Below, one piece after another: positions 1 through 8,651 of a stretch of 64,000 nt of DNA (positions within the stretch are counted from its first letter, which is position 1; each line of letters opens with the position of its first letter). Under the pieces are notes generated by a model. That model did not search any database and had not been told where the DNA came from. It saw only the letters and a program-made list of their open reading frames with translations. The translations under genes were made by a program, and so were the position numbers. Location: the NCBI GenBank assembly GCA_963757155.1, contig CAVWQS010000025.1, positions 3,841 to 67,840 on the forward strand, given 5' to 3'. Source of the DNA: DASXQK01 sp963757155. GTDB taxonomy: Bacteria; Pseudomonadota; Alphaproteobacteria; Dongiales; Dongiaceae.

Positions 1-231
1 GTCGGGTGTCAGTGCGGACATATCCCACCTGAGCAACTCGAGAGGTTTGTAGAAACTCGGACGGATATCACTGTAGGTGACCGGCTCCAGCAGACATAAG
101 AACGGATCTCGTTCAGCATCCGGTCGGAATCCAAACACTACCCCTCGGTGTTGCTCCGCATAGTGCGCCCACATTAATAGATTGTCGTTCCTGCGCGTGG
201 CGCAGAAGATTCCGGAATTGCGGAACTGAGG
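1..231 (-). pseudogene. DUF2971 protein, C-terminal part, split by an IS and cut by the window edge
   Basis: Reading the minus strand from the IS edge gives an open frame with the DUF2971 hallmark GIFCATRRNDNLLMWAHYAE followed by a FGF strand and a VTYSD motif, continuing off the window start. Its N-terminal half lies beyond the insertion at 1514-1922. Joining the two flanks restores one frame, with LFE running into PQFRNSG, so this was a single gene before the insertion. DUF2971 proteins have no established biochemical role and often sit in defence-rich accessory regions. Confidence 0.75.
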
Positions 232-288
232 TGGTCCCGATTGGTCGGACAGGTCGGCAGCGGATTTAAGGTGTATTCCGGTTGCTGA

Positions 289-1173
289 TCACGCTGCCAA
301 GTTCCGATTCATGTTGAACGCTTTTTGTTGCTGTTGGGCCTGCCCGGTCGAGTAGGCTTCCGCCGGTGTCCGGCCGTCAAGGGCCGAGTGCGGCCGCTCG
401 GTGTTGTGGAACGCCATCCACGCGCCGATGACGCGCTCGGCGGCGAAGCCGTCGGTCATCTCATGCAGGTAGACGGCCTCGTATTTCAACGACCGCCACA
501 GGCGTTCGATGAAGACGTTGTCCAGGCACCGTCCCCGCCCGTCCATGGAGATCGCGATCTGTGCGCCCTTGAGCACGCCGGTGAACTCGAGGCTGGTAAA
601 CTGACTGCCTTGGTCGGTGTTGAATATCTCGGGTCGGCCGTATTCGGCTAGAGCCTCGTTCAACGCCTCGATGCAGAACCGGGCATCCATGGAGTTCGAC
701 AGCCGCCACGCCAGGACATGGCGCGTCGCCCAATCCATGATCGCGACCAGATACAGGAACCCGCGCCGCACCGCGATGTAGGTGATGTCGGCGCACCACA
801 CATGATCGGCGCGGGTTATCGTCAGGTTCCGCAGCAGATAGGGATAGATCCGATGCGCGGGGTGTGGCGCGCTGGTTCTCGGCGCCTGATAAATCGCCTC
901 CAGTCCCATCAGGCGCATCAGGCGGCGCACCCGATGACGGCCGACACGAACACCCTCCCGCCGCAACTGGCGCACCATTTGCCGGCTGCCGAAGAAGGGA
1001 TATTTGAGAAACAGTTCATCGATGCGGCGCATCAGCGCCAGGTTCTCCGGGCTCTCTGCCCAGGGCGCGTAATAGAACGAGGAACGGCTGATCGACAGAA
1101 GCCGGCATTGACGGCTCACGCTCAAGCCGCGGTGGCCGGGCGCGATCATCGCCTTGCGCTCCCCCCGGCTCAT
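289..1173 (-). CDS. IS3-family transposase OrfB (DDE integrase)
   Basis: The 294-residue protein has an N-terminal HTH_21-type region with RRLMRLMGLEAIYQ, then an rve integrase core. The three catalytic acids are visible: Asp in WCADITY, Asp in NTDQGSQF, and Glu in ERLWRSLKYE about 35 residues later. It starts at an ATG that overlaps the orfA stop as ATGA, which suggests translational coupling instead of the A-rich slippery site of many IS3 relatives. Length and motifs are normal for the family, so it is probably functional. Confidence 0.92.
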   Translation of the reverse strand: MSRGERKAMIAPGHRGLSVSRQCRLLSISRSSFYYAPWAESPENLALMRRIDELFLKYPFFGSRQMVRQLRREGVRVGRHRVRRLMRLMGLEAIYQAPRTSAPHPAHRIYPYLLRNLTITRADHVWCADITYIAVRRGFLYLVAIMDWATRHVLAWRLSNSMDARFCIEALNEALAEYGRPEIFNTDQGSQFTSLEFTGVLKGAQIAISMDGRGRCLDNVFIERLWRSLKYEAVYLHEMTDGFAAERVIGAWMAFHNTERPHSALDGRTPAEAYSTGQAQQQQKAFNMNRNLAA

Positions 1174-1451
1174 CGCTTGAGCCCGCCGGCCAAAAAATCC
1201 CGTTCCACCGTCAACTGGCCGATCTTGGCGTGAAGATCGCGAACCTCGGTCTCGCGATCCTGCCGCTCGCGGTCCGCCCCGTTCGAAAACACCTCGCCCA
1301 GGCCGTCGATCGCCTGGCGCTTCCAGCTGCTCACCTGGTTCGGATGCACCTTGTGCTTCGAGGCGATCTCCTGGACCGTCTTGTCGCCGCGCAGTGCCTC
1401 CAAGGCAACTCGGGCCTTGAACTCCCCCGTAAACCGACGTCGCGTCGTCAT
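1170..1451 (-). CDS. IS3-family transposase OrfA (helix-turn-helix)
   Basis: The 93-residue protein begins MTTRRRFTGEFKARVALEAL, the standard start of an IS3/HTH_8 OrfA. The DNA-binding helices (VQEIASKHKVHPNQVSSWK) are followed by a leucine-zipper-like helix ending ERDFLAGGLKR. It binds the element ends and works with OrfB, whose ATG overlaps its stop codon. Confidence 0.9.
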   Translation of the reverse strand: MTTRRRFTGEFKARVALEALRGDKTVQEIASKHKVHPNQVSSWKRQAIDGLGEVFSNGADRERQDRETEVRDLHAKIGQLTVERDFLAGGLKR

Positions 1452-1513
1452 CTCGTATCCCTCCGTTATCCGGTGGAATACACCTTAGCCCCCTGTCCGG
1501 TTTTCCGGGACCA

Positions 1514-1922
1514 GCTCAAACAGCGCGATTGCCGCCTTTCTCTGGACTTCGAGGTTCTCGCGCTCCGCTTTCAGTTCCGGGAACATGTCCTCTATTTCTG
1601 GCGAGGTGAGACGTTTCAGTAGCCTTTCCCGCTGGGCATCACTGGCTGCGCTTATGCTCGCGGACGCCGCTATCGCCTCCTCCAGCGGCACACCGATGCG
1701 TTGCGCGAAGGTGGTAGGATCACTGATAAGCATCTCGATCAAGGTCGCATTAGCCTTCCTCTTAATCACCTTGAGTTCGACATCAAAAAGGTCGTCGATG
1801 TAGCCGTCGAACGGATCGTTCATGTCAACAGGCCGGCCGATGCGCAGGGTACGATTCGCAATAGTCAGCCTCGCCCCTTTCTGATCGGTATACTTGAAGA
1901 CGATACTATCTGGGGGATGCAT
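1514..1922 (-). pseudogene. DUF2971 protein, N-terminal part
   Basis: The frame begins MHPPDSIVFKYT and contains NRTLRIGRPVDMNDPFDG, the typical N-terminal DUF2971 motif. About 136 residues are native. The frame then runs into the IS right end and stops there (1485). The gene is divergent from the unknown gene starting near 2000. Base composition here is lower in GC than in the genes further right, consistent with a transferred accessory gene. Function unknown. Confidence 0.75.
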
Positions 1923-1999
1923 CGCAGGAGCAGAACATATTAGGTGGGACGGCGTCGCCAGCTAATTTTTTAGGCTTGTCCGCTACGAGGAGATCCATT

Positions 2000-2824
2000 G
2001 TGACAGATGTTCGCGGCATCTTTCTCTCACCCTGGTGCGAAGTCGTGGACGGCCGAGTTGACGGCATCGATATTGAACTTGATCCCCAAGAGCTTCGATT
2101 CGCGATTCTGCTGTGGGATAAGCTTGTATATCCGCGTCAGCAGATCCTTCCGATGGCTAAGGAACCGGAGGTGGACTTTCTTGTCTCTGAGCAGGTTGTG
2201 GACCGAGTGCCTTTGACGTTGACGGAGGCCGACGATTTTACGACGAGGTACCCTGAGGCCCATCTTGCCTTGTTCCGCAAACTGGATCGACTCGAACCCG
2301 GCGTATGGAGTTTGGCCCAGGGCGAGCGATCCATTTCATTTTACGACACGGGGTTGGCGAAGGACTGGGGGCTTTTAGTCCAACTCCATCGGCGTATCCC
2401 GATACCGGACAAGGAAGTGCCTCTCGCTGACATTATGGCCTTTCGTGAGAAACGCCGGCCGGAGCTACTGGCGCTACGAAGCCGCCTCGAAGATCTATAC
2501 CAGCAGGTAGTAGCGGCGGGTGACGGTCCGCTCGCTCTTAACACTGCTATCGTTAATCTGGACACCGCAATTGCTGACCACCTCAAGACAATGAAGGTGT
2601 CTCGGCTGCGTTTAGTTTTCTCGGATGTCAGTGCGAATCTAAACTTGAGCAAGGGCGTCTCCGCTGCAGTTGCCACTTACGCTCTCACCAAAGACGCTAT
2701 CGTGGCGACAATCGCAGGGGTGGCCGTCGGAGTGAGCGTAAAGATTGGCGTCGGGCTTAAGTGGCAATCCCCGTCGAAGACACCCTTCCGCTATATCTCC
2801 AGGTTTCACGATGAGCTTTTCTAG
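2000..2824 (+). CDS. Uncharacterised protein
   Basis: I prefer a GTG start at 2000 because GAGGAGA lies six bases upstream; an in-frame TTG at 1976 has no such site. The product has about 274 residues and is not a family I recognise with confidence. Visible features are an N-terminal segment rich in acidic residues with an LLWDKLVYP motif, a central helical region (about residues 140-200), an Ala/Gly/Val-rich hydrophobic stretch near residues 220-250 that could be one membrane or packing helix, and a conserved-looking tail FRYISRFHDELF. GC content is below that of the core genes. It is divergent from the disrupted DUF2971 gene and may belong to the same accessory cargo. Confidence 0.7.
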   Translation: MTDVRGIFLSPWCEVVDGRVDGIDIELDPQELRFAILLWDKLVYPRQQILPMAKEPEVDFLVSEQVVDRVPLTLTEADDFTTRYPEAHLALFRKLDRLEPGVWSLAQGERSISFYDTGLAKDWGLLVQLHRRIPIPDKEVPLADIMAFREKRRPELLALRSRLEDLYQQVVAAGDGPLALNTAIVNLDTAIADHLKTMKVSRLRLVFSDVSANLNLSKGVSAAVATYALTKDAIVATIAGVAVGVSVKIGVGLKWQSPSKTPFRYISRFHDELF

Positions 2825-3127
2825 GTCTCGGCGTCAGGCGAGTCGCATTTCCAGCATAAGTCCCTCACTCGGCTGATGTGCGGTCCTTCGCCTCCAGCGC
2901 GGCGATCAGCTTGGCGACGATCTTGTCCTCGCGCCCCTCGAGGCCGGGGTCACCGCCGCGGCGCCAGCCAAGTCGCCTCTGTAGCGCGCTCTAATCGCGT
3001 CCTGGGCCATGCCCTGGGCGCGACCCCGACCCCTCGGGGGAATGTAGTCCTCGACGCACCCCCCGGGGCTCTACGGTGGCTCTGGCGGCGCGGTATTGTC
3101 GAGGCTTCTAACGTGGGAGGGAACATC
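2825..3127. other. Intergenic stretch with possible gene remnant
   Basis: No intact gene is seen. On the minus strand, about 2960 to 2870, a short frame reads GREDKIVAKLIAALEAKDR and ends in a stop, which resembles the tail of a lost coding sequence, but I cannot assign it. The remainder probably holds the promoter of the small secreted protein that starts at 3128. Confidence 0.3.
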
Positions 3128-3499
3128 ATGAAGCGGTTGTGTGTGGGTCTGGTGCTGGCGGGGATGTTGGTCGCCGGCGGGGCGAGGGCGGATGACGTCT
3201 CAATAAACGTTCAGAAGTTGCTTTGGTTGTGCAATGGCCCGCCAGGTTCGCCCGGGGCTGCGTTTTGTGGGGGCTACGTAGCTGGTGTGAGTGAGATCAT
3301 GACCGTTAACGGCGAAGCGGTTCAGCAACAGCCAACCGCCGGGAAGAATATTATGACTCTGTGTGGTTCTAACAAGGCAACCTTTGCAGAGTTGGTCCAG
3401 GTGTTTAAGAATTGGGCGCAGGCGCATCCCGACGACTGGACGATGCCGGCTGTGGCTGGAGTGGCGAGGGCATTGAACGACAAATGGAGTTGTCCCTAG
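3128..3499 (+). CDS. Rap1a/Tai-like small secreted protein
   Basis: The 123-residue protein starts at an ATG with GGAGGG about seven bases upstream. It has a clear signal peptide (MKRLCVGLVLAGML...GGARA) and a short mature domain with Cys-containing motifs LLWLCNG, AAFCGGYVAGV, IMTLCGS and a terminal DKWSCP. The pattern (Cys, CxGY/F, late Cys, C-terminal W-C-P) matches the Rap1a/Tai immunity fold, whose characterised members neutralise type VI amidase effectors in the periplasm. No effector gene is adjacent, so the role here is open. A second member lies at 61837-62220. Confidence 0.7.
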   Translation: MKRLCVGLVLAGMLVAGGARADDVSINVQKLLWLCNGPPGSPGAAFCGGYVAGVSEIMTVNGEAVQQQPTAGKNIMTLCGSNKATFAELVQVFKNWAQAHPDDWTMPAVAGVARALNDKWSCP

Positions 3500-3546
3500 G
3501 AGCGGTTGAGCCGCCGTCGGGCGCCCTGGCCGGGGCGCATCCCAGC

Positions 3547-3822
3547 CTAGGGACGGGAGACGACGAAACCGCCCCTATCTCGCGAACGTGCCGGCGCCGA
3601 TCGCTCTGCGGCCTCGAGGTGTTCCGCCGGCGGCGTCTCGTTCCCTGGCGGTACCACGCGGGTACCGCCAGCAACGGGCTCCGGCTCCTTGGGCGCCAGG
3701 TCGCGGCGCAGTTCTGCGATGGACGCGGCTATCTGCTCGTTGGAGTTCGCGGCCGCGATGTTCGCCTCGGCCGTCGCGTCGGCCCGTTGGCGGCGCCGGC
3801 TCGGCGGGAGCGTCTTCGGCAA
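3547..3822 (-). CDS. Small hypothetical protein downstream of terminase small subunit
   Basis: A 91-residue frame rich in Ala, Arg, Glu and Pro. One helix (NIAAANSNEQIAASIAELRRDLA) looks coiled-coil-like; the rest is low complexity. It lies downstream of, and in the same direction as, terminase copy A, just outside the conserved repeat. I do not recognise it. It may be a random high-GC frame or the remains of a phage gene. Confidence 0.25.
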   Translation of the reverse strand: MPKTLPPSRRRQRADATAEANIAAANSNEQIAASIAELRRDLAPKEPEPVAGGTRVVPPGNETPPAEHLEAAERSAPARSRDRGGFVVSRP

Positions 3823-3851
3823 TTTTACAACCGCATCATCCGCACTATTGT

Positions 3852-4724
3852 GGCCGGGCGCCTACGCGGGAACGACGTCAATGGCTTCGGCGAAAATATG
3901 ACTATTGAGCCTCGGGCGTGGATGGCGGCGTGGCGAGAGGTATCTCGCCCTTGGTCTTACGCTTCGCCAAGCGGGCGCGCTCCGCCTTGTTCTTCTCGCT
4001 AAGCTCGACCAGCCATTGCCAGCGCTCATCCTCGGGATCGGCGTCGCGACTGTCGTCGGTCGGCAAGCCGACGCGCGCGGCGGGTGTGAACCCAAGCTCC
4101 CGCATCGCAGCACGCTTCGCCTCGATGGCCTTGAAGTAGACGAGCAGATAGGGGTTTCGCACCTTCGCTTTTTCGCCCTCCACCACGAGCTCGCCCCCAC
4201 ACCCGGCAAGTGCTTGCTCGGCGAGTGCTTCATTGACCACGAAATCGGTTAGGATCGCGCTATCTATGGGGCGCAGTACGTTTAACGGGGCGTCACGGAG
4301 AATTTGCCGCCAGCGCTTCCGCATGAGGGGGGTGAAATAGTTCGGCGCGACCAGCCGACAGCCCGGGGCCAGGGCATCGGGGCCGCGGCGGCGATCCGGC
4401 GTCCTGATCGTCCCGCGTAAGGCTTTCAGCGTCGTCGGCTGAGGCCGAGGCCCGCGCTTTCCCATAAAGGCAAGATGCCGGAACCCTGCTGATCCGAAAA
4501 GCCCAAACTCCGTTTTTAGAAAATTGTGCTAGTAGCCCCGGTCCCTGAACTCAATCAAAAAAACAAATTAATCCCCCCCCGCGGTTTTCTGCCCCTTGCC
4601 GAAACATACTTCACGCCCGCGTTCTGCATTCGACGACGCCGCGCGGAATTGCTCTTGCAAACGCCATCGGCGCCGGCCGCCCTCTGGAAGGAAGTTCCCG
4701 ACGCGAAAACCGGCAAGCTCGAGG
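3852..4724 (-). repeat. Terminase cassette repeat A (inverted relative to repeat B)
   Basis: A block of about 870 bp that recurs in opposite orientation at 44724-45623. It contains an untranslated leader of about 250 bp, the terminase small subunit gene, and a short stub after its stop codon. The shared leader includes a G-run, an AT-rich T-run, GAGTTCAGGGACCGGGGCTA and CGGAGTTTGGGCTTTTCGGAT. Identity in the non-coding leader is as strong as in the gene, which points to a functional DNA site or recent duplication. Homology stops abruptly at a CCTCGAG motif at the outer end and at GGCGCCCG at the inner end. Confidence 0.75.
3902..4465 (-). CDS. Phage terminase small subunit, P27 family, copy A (orphan)
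   Basis: The 187-residue protein begins MGKRGPRPQPTTLKALRGT and carries the Terminase_4/P27 core: a basic N-terminus, LRPIDSAILTDFVVNEALAE, NPYLLVYFKAIEAKRA and a C-terminal LGFTPAARVGL segment. In phages this protein binds the packaging site and recruits the large subunit. No large subunit, portal or capsid gene follows; only a stub reading IFAEAID before a stop remains, comparable with the start of a large-subunit gene. The paralogue at 44981 is nearly identical over most of the length, with divergent C-terminal tails. Confidence 0.88.
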   Translation of the reverse strand: MGKRGPRPQPTTLKALRGTIRTPDRRRGPDALAPGCRLVAPNYFTPLMRKRWRQILRDAPLNVLRPIDSAILTDFVVNEALAEQALAGCGGELVVEGEKAKVRNPYLLVYFKAIEAKRAAMRELGFTPAARVGLPTDDSRDADPEDERWQWLVELSEKNKAERARLAKRKTKGEIPLATPPSTPEAQ

Positions 4725-4852
4725 GTCTTGCCGCGCCTCCGCAAAGTCGCAGAAAGCACCGCGTAGTCAACTCGCTTAGGTCTCCGCCCCACAGGAGCGG
4801 GAAAGGAGACATCGGAAGTGTTGTTTGAATGGGGCTCGCACGGAAGGGGCCG

Positions 4853-5690
4853 TTAGTGAGCCATCAACATCGGCACGGAGCAGCGGGTCAGAAAGTCACG
4901 TGTGACGCCGCCCAAGATCCATTCGCGCAAGCGCCAATGGCCATAGGCGCCGAGTACGACCAGATCTGCGCCCAGGTCCTTCGCGTCATTGAGAAGGGCA
5001 TCTGACGTGCGATCCCCGAGCGACTATGGCGGAGATCGACCTTGACGCCGTGATAGCCAAGGTGGCGCACGATGCCTGCAGCAGGCCCCTCGCCGTCCTC
5101 GTCGAGATCGTTGTAGTCCACCATGGCGACCACGACCCGACGCGCCTTTTCAAGGAAAGGCATGGCCTCAGCGAGCGCCCGGGCCAACCGCGTGTATCGT
5201 TCCAGGCAACGAGAACGGTTTCGATCGGACGGTGAGCCGTGCTTGACGCCTGGGGCAGGATAAGCACGCCTCGGCCGGAAGCAAATAGCGCGGCCTCAAC
5301 TAGGCGCGGCCAGTGTTCCGGCCTATCGCGCCCGTAGGGCCTCGCCGCGACGATCAAGTCGGCGGCTCGGGCGAGGCTTGCGACCGTCTCCGATAGCGCA
5401 TGGGCGAAGAGGTCGAACCGACGGACTTCGGCGGGGACGGCAAGTGTCTGGAAACGACGGGCGAGTGTCTGTTCTATGCGGTCGCCCTGTGTGCGGGCGT
5501 CATCCTGCGCAGCCGTAATGATGGCCGAGGCGGCGGCGAATTGCGCCATCGACAGGTGCATTTCCGGCAGGACGTTGAGATAGAGCCCTCTTAGGTGAGC
5601 GCCAAACGACGCCGCCACACCTTCGCCATAGGCGATGCTATCCGTGTCGTCAGCAGATCCATCAAGATGAACGATGATGTCCTTGATCAT
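4853..5690 (-). pseudogene. Tandem-domain universal stress protein (UspA), two frameshifts
   Basis: The reconstructed product of about 278 residues starts MIKDIIVHLDGSADD and has two Usp domains. The second ends DLGADLVVLGAYGHWRLRE followed by GGVTRDFL and SVPMLMAH, the ATP-binding G-2x-G-9x-G(S/T)-like tail of tandem Usp proteins. The frame shifts near 5190 and again near 5005; no in-frame nonsense mutation is needed to explain the breaks. It is divergent from mgtA copy 1, and the FNR box at 5863-5876 lies between them. Tandem Usp proteins of this type support survival without oxygen in other proteobacteria. Either a recent pseudogene or sequence error. Confidence 0.8.
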
Positions 5691-5862
5691 GTGGGGCTAT
5701 CCTTCTTTGATGTGCCGTAGGAGACCGGCGCGCGATTGACTGAAAATGGGCCTAGCTGACCCGCTGGTGCGGGCAGAAACGCGGCCTGATCAAGCATCCC
5801 GCCTTGCAAAAACGACCGCATCGCTCTTACCAAAAAATAGCGGAGCGGATCCGGCGGCAGCT

Positions 5863-5876
5863 TTGATCCAGGTCAA
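5863..5876. promoter_or_regulatory. FNR/FixK-type box upstream of mgtA copy 1
   Basis: The site TTGATCCAGGTCAA matches TTGAT-N4-RTCAA with one transition in the right half. It lies about 90 bp upstream of the mgtA start and between divergent mgtA and uspA, a position suited to activation by a Crp/Fnr protein. Confidence 0.7.
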
Positions 5877-5959
5877 GGGCATGCGGTGAGCAATCGCGCA
5901 TGACTTCGTTCATGGCGATAGCCACCCAGCAGGTTTGGGACAGACAGAGGCAGGGGACT

Positions 5960-8507
5960 ATGACGGCGAATGAGTTGCGCGCCAGCTTCTGGCAAATCTC
6001 GCTAGCCGATCTTGAGCAGCAGGTCGGTAGCGGGCCCGAGGGTCTTAGCTCCCGAGAAGCGACTGAGCGTCTTGCGCGCCACGGGCCCAACACCATCGAC
6101 CAGCGCCGACAGTACGGACTTGCATAAAGCTGCTCTTCCGATTCCGCAACCCCCTGGTCCTGATTTTGATTGCCGCCGCCGTGATCTCCGGCTTAACCGG
6201 AGAAATCAGCAGCTGCATCATCATTTCCAGCATCCTGCTGATGAGCGTCGCCCTCGACAGCCTGCAAGAGCACCGGGCCGAAGCGGCGGCCGATCGCTTG
6301 AAGGCTTCCGTCGCCCTGACGGAGCGGGTCTGGCGCGACGGGTGCGAGATCACCATCAAGGCCGAGGAACTCGTGCCCGGCGACCTGGTTCTGCTGGCCG
6401 CGGGAGACCTAGTCCCGGCGGATGGACGCTTGCTGGAGACCAGGGACTTCTTCGTCAATGAAGCCCTCCTGACCGGCGAGTCCTTTCCGACTGAAAAGCA
6501 TGCTGTTGCCGAGGGCATCGCAGAAGCCGAGCTCGGCAGCGCGCTCAATGCCGCCTTCATGGGCTGCTCCGTGGTCAGCGGCACGGCGAAGCTCATGGTC
6601 TGCGCAACCGGTGCCGCGACCGAGCTCGGCGAGATCAGCGGCACGCTGCGGGGCCGGGCGCCGCCCGCGGCCCTCGAGCGGGGACTTACGAGTTCGGCAT
6701 GATGATCGTACGGCTCACGATGCTGCTCGTCCTCTTCGTGCTGCTGGTCAATCTCTCGCTTCACCGGCCGCTGCTCGAGAGCTTCCTCTTCGCCCTTGCG
6801 CTTGCCGTCGGATTGACGCCCGAGCTGCTGCCGATGATCATGTCGGTCACACTGGCCCGTGGGGCGCTGCGCATGGCCAAGGAGAGGGTGATCGTCAAGC
6901 GCCTCGCGCCATTCACGACCTCGGCAGCATGGACCTGCTCTGCACCGACAAGACCGGCACGCTGACCGAGGCGCAGGATTCGCTAATCCGCAGATCGCGA
7001 TCTCCGGCGCGGATAGCCCGCGTGTGCTCGATCTTGCCTGGCTCAACAGCCATTTCGAGACCGGTCTGCGGAGTCCGCTGGACCAAGCGATCCTGGACGC
7101 ACGGGGGCGGCGAGGGCGCGGCTGGACAAAGCTGGACGAGGTGCCCTTCGACTTCGAGCGTCGGCGGGTCTCGGTCCTGCTGGAAAAAGACCCCCGGCGC
7201 ATCCTCGTGGTCAAGGGCGCGCCGGAAGACGTGCTCCGGCTATCGAGCCATTACGAAGAGCCGGGGACAGAGACGCCGCAGGCCCTTGACGAGCGACGCA
7301 AGAGCGGGCGAAGACCCAATCGAGGCCCTGAGTTCGCAGGGCTTTCGCGTGCTCGCTATCGCCTGAGCGTGAGGTCGAACCGGAACAAACCCACTGCGTC
7401 GTCGGCGATGAGCAGCAGCTCGTCTTCGCCGGTTTTGCTGCCTTCCTGGATCCGCCTAAGTTGGGGGCAGGCAGCGCCATCGAAGCCCTCGGCGCAGAGG
7501 GCGTCGCGGTCAAAATCCTGACCGGCGACAATGAGCGGGTGGCCCGTCACTCTGCCGAAGCTCGGCGTTCCCGTCACCGGCGTGCTCACGGGCACCGAGC
7601 TCGCGCAGATCAGGGACGAGGCGCTGGGGGCGCGGTCGCCGGAGACCAATCTGTTTTGCCGGGTGTCACCGCAGCAGAAAAACCGCATCATTTGGCCCTT
7701 AACGGCGCGGGCATGTCGTCGGCTTCTTGGGCGACGGCATCAACGACGCGCCGTCGCTGCACGCCGCGGACGTCGGCATATCCGTCGACGGCGCCATGGA
7801 CGTCGCGCAAGGACGCGGCCGACATCATTTTGCTGGAGCCGGGCTTTCGGTGCTGCGCGGGGCGTGCGTCGAGGGCCGCGCGCACTTCGGCAACGTGATG
7901 AAGTATCTGCTGATGGGCACGAGCTCGAACTTCGGCAACATGTTCAGCATGGCGCGGCGCTCTCTGTTGCTGCCGTTCTTGCCGATGTTGCCCACCCAGA
8001 TCCTGCTCAACAACTTCCTCTATGATTTGTCGCAGATCGCCGATTCCGTCCGACACGTGGACCCGAGGAGATCGTCGAAACCGCGGACGCTGGGACATCC
8101 GACTGATCCGCCGCTTCATGCTGGTCGTCGGCCCCGTCAGCTCGCTGTACGATTTTCTGACCTTCTTCGTCTGCTGAGTCTTTCACGCCGGCGAAGCGCT
8201 CTTTCACACCGGTTGGTTCATCGAATCGCTGGCAACGCAAACGCTGGTCATCTTCGTGATCCGCACGCGCCGCAGCCCCCTGCAGAGCCGGCCCAACCCG
8301 TATCTCGCGGCCACCGCCGTTGCGGTGGTGGCCGTCGCCATCCTGCTCCCTTTCACGGCGCTCGGCCGATGGTTCGGCTTCGTGGCGCCGCCGCTCTCCC
8401 TTCTCGCGGCGCTGGCGGTGATGCTCGTCGGTTATCTGGCGCTGGCGGAAGCGGTGAAGCGCTGGTTCTATCGCCGGCTGGCACCTCGCAGCCTCTCGCT
8501 CATCTAG
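5960..8507 (+). pseudogene. mgtA: Mg2+-transporting P-type ATPase (MgtA/MgtB-like), copy 1, many frameshifts
   Basis: The start at 5960 has AGGGGA upstream and aligns with the start of copy 2 (MTANELRASFW versus MSEAEARSDFW). Motifs of a P3B ATPase appear in order across frames: the cation ATPase N domain, the actuator loop with LTGES, membrane segments with GLTPELLPM, the phosphorylation site DKTGTLT, the nucleotide-binding KGAPEDVL, LTGDNE, the hinge GDGINDAP and four C-terminal membrane segments. At least eight single-base shifts (about 6105, 6690, 6915, 6980, 7300, 7450, 7550, 7690) break it. Motifs are untouched, so error or very recent loss is likely. It would import Mg2+; such pumps recur in low-oxygen regulons. 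Confidence 0.85.
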
Positions 8508-8651
8508 CCCTAGCGGCCGGCGCGGCCGCGGCCAAGCGAGTTGGTCTGGCAGATGCGATCCGGCATGTATCGGCTACCCACCCGCGGTAGGGCAAGCCAT
8601 TGGCGAGCGCCAGCGACAGGCTCTGCTTGCCCATGTTCTTCATTGTCGCCC

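Larger units (their letters stand above)
232..1513 (-). mobile_element. IS3-family insertion sequence, apparently complete
   Basis: The element is about 1.28 kb with two overlapping transposase frames. Both ends begin TGGTCCCG when read inward, and about 25 bases further in both carry AAGGTGTATTCC, so long imperfect terminal inverted repeats are visible (232 onward, and 1513 backward). I see no convincing direct target duplication: a single C lies on each side in the minus-strand reading. The catalytic residues are intact, so the element may be active. It interrupts a DUF2971 gene. Confidence 0.8.

Noticed and set aside
5960..8507. Programmed frameshifting as an explanation for the broken mgtA
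   Set aside because: There are eight or more shifts in varied contexts without slippery heptamers, and copy 2 is broken at other places.
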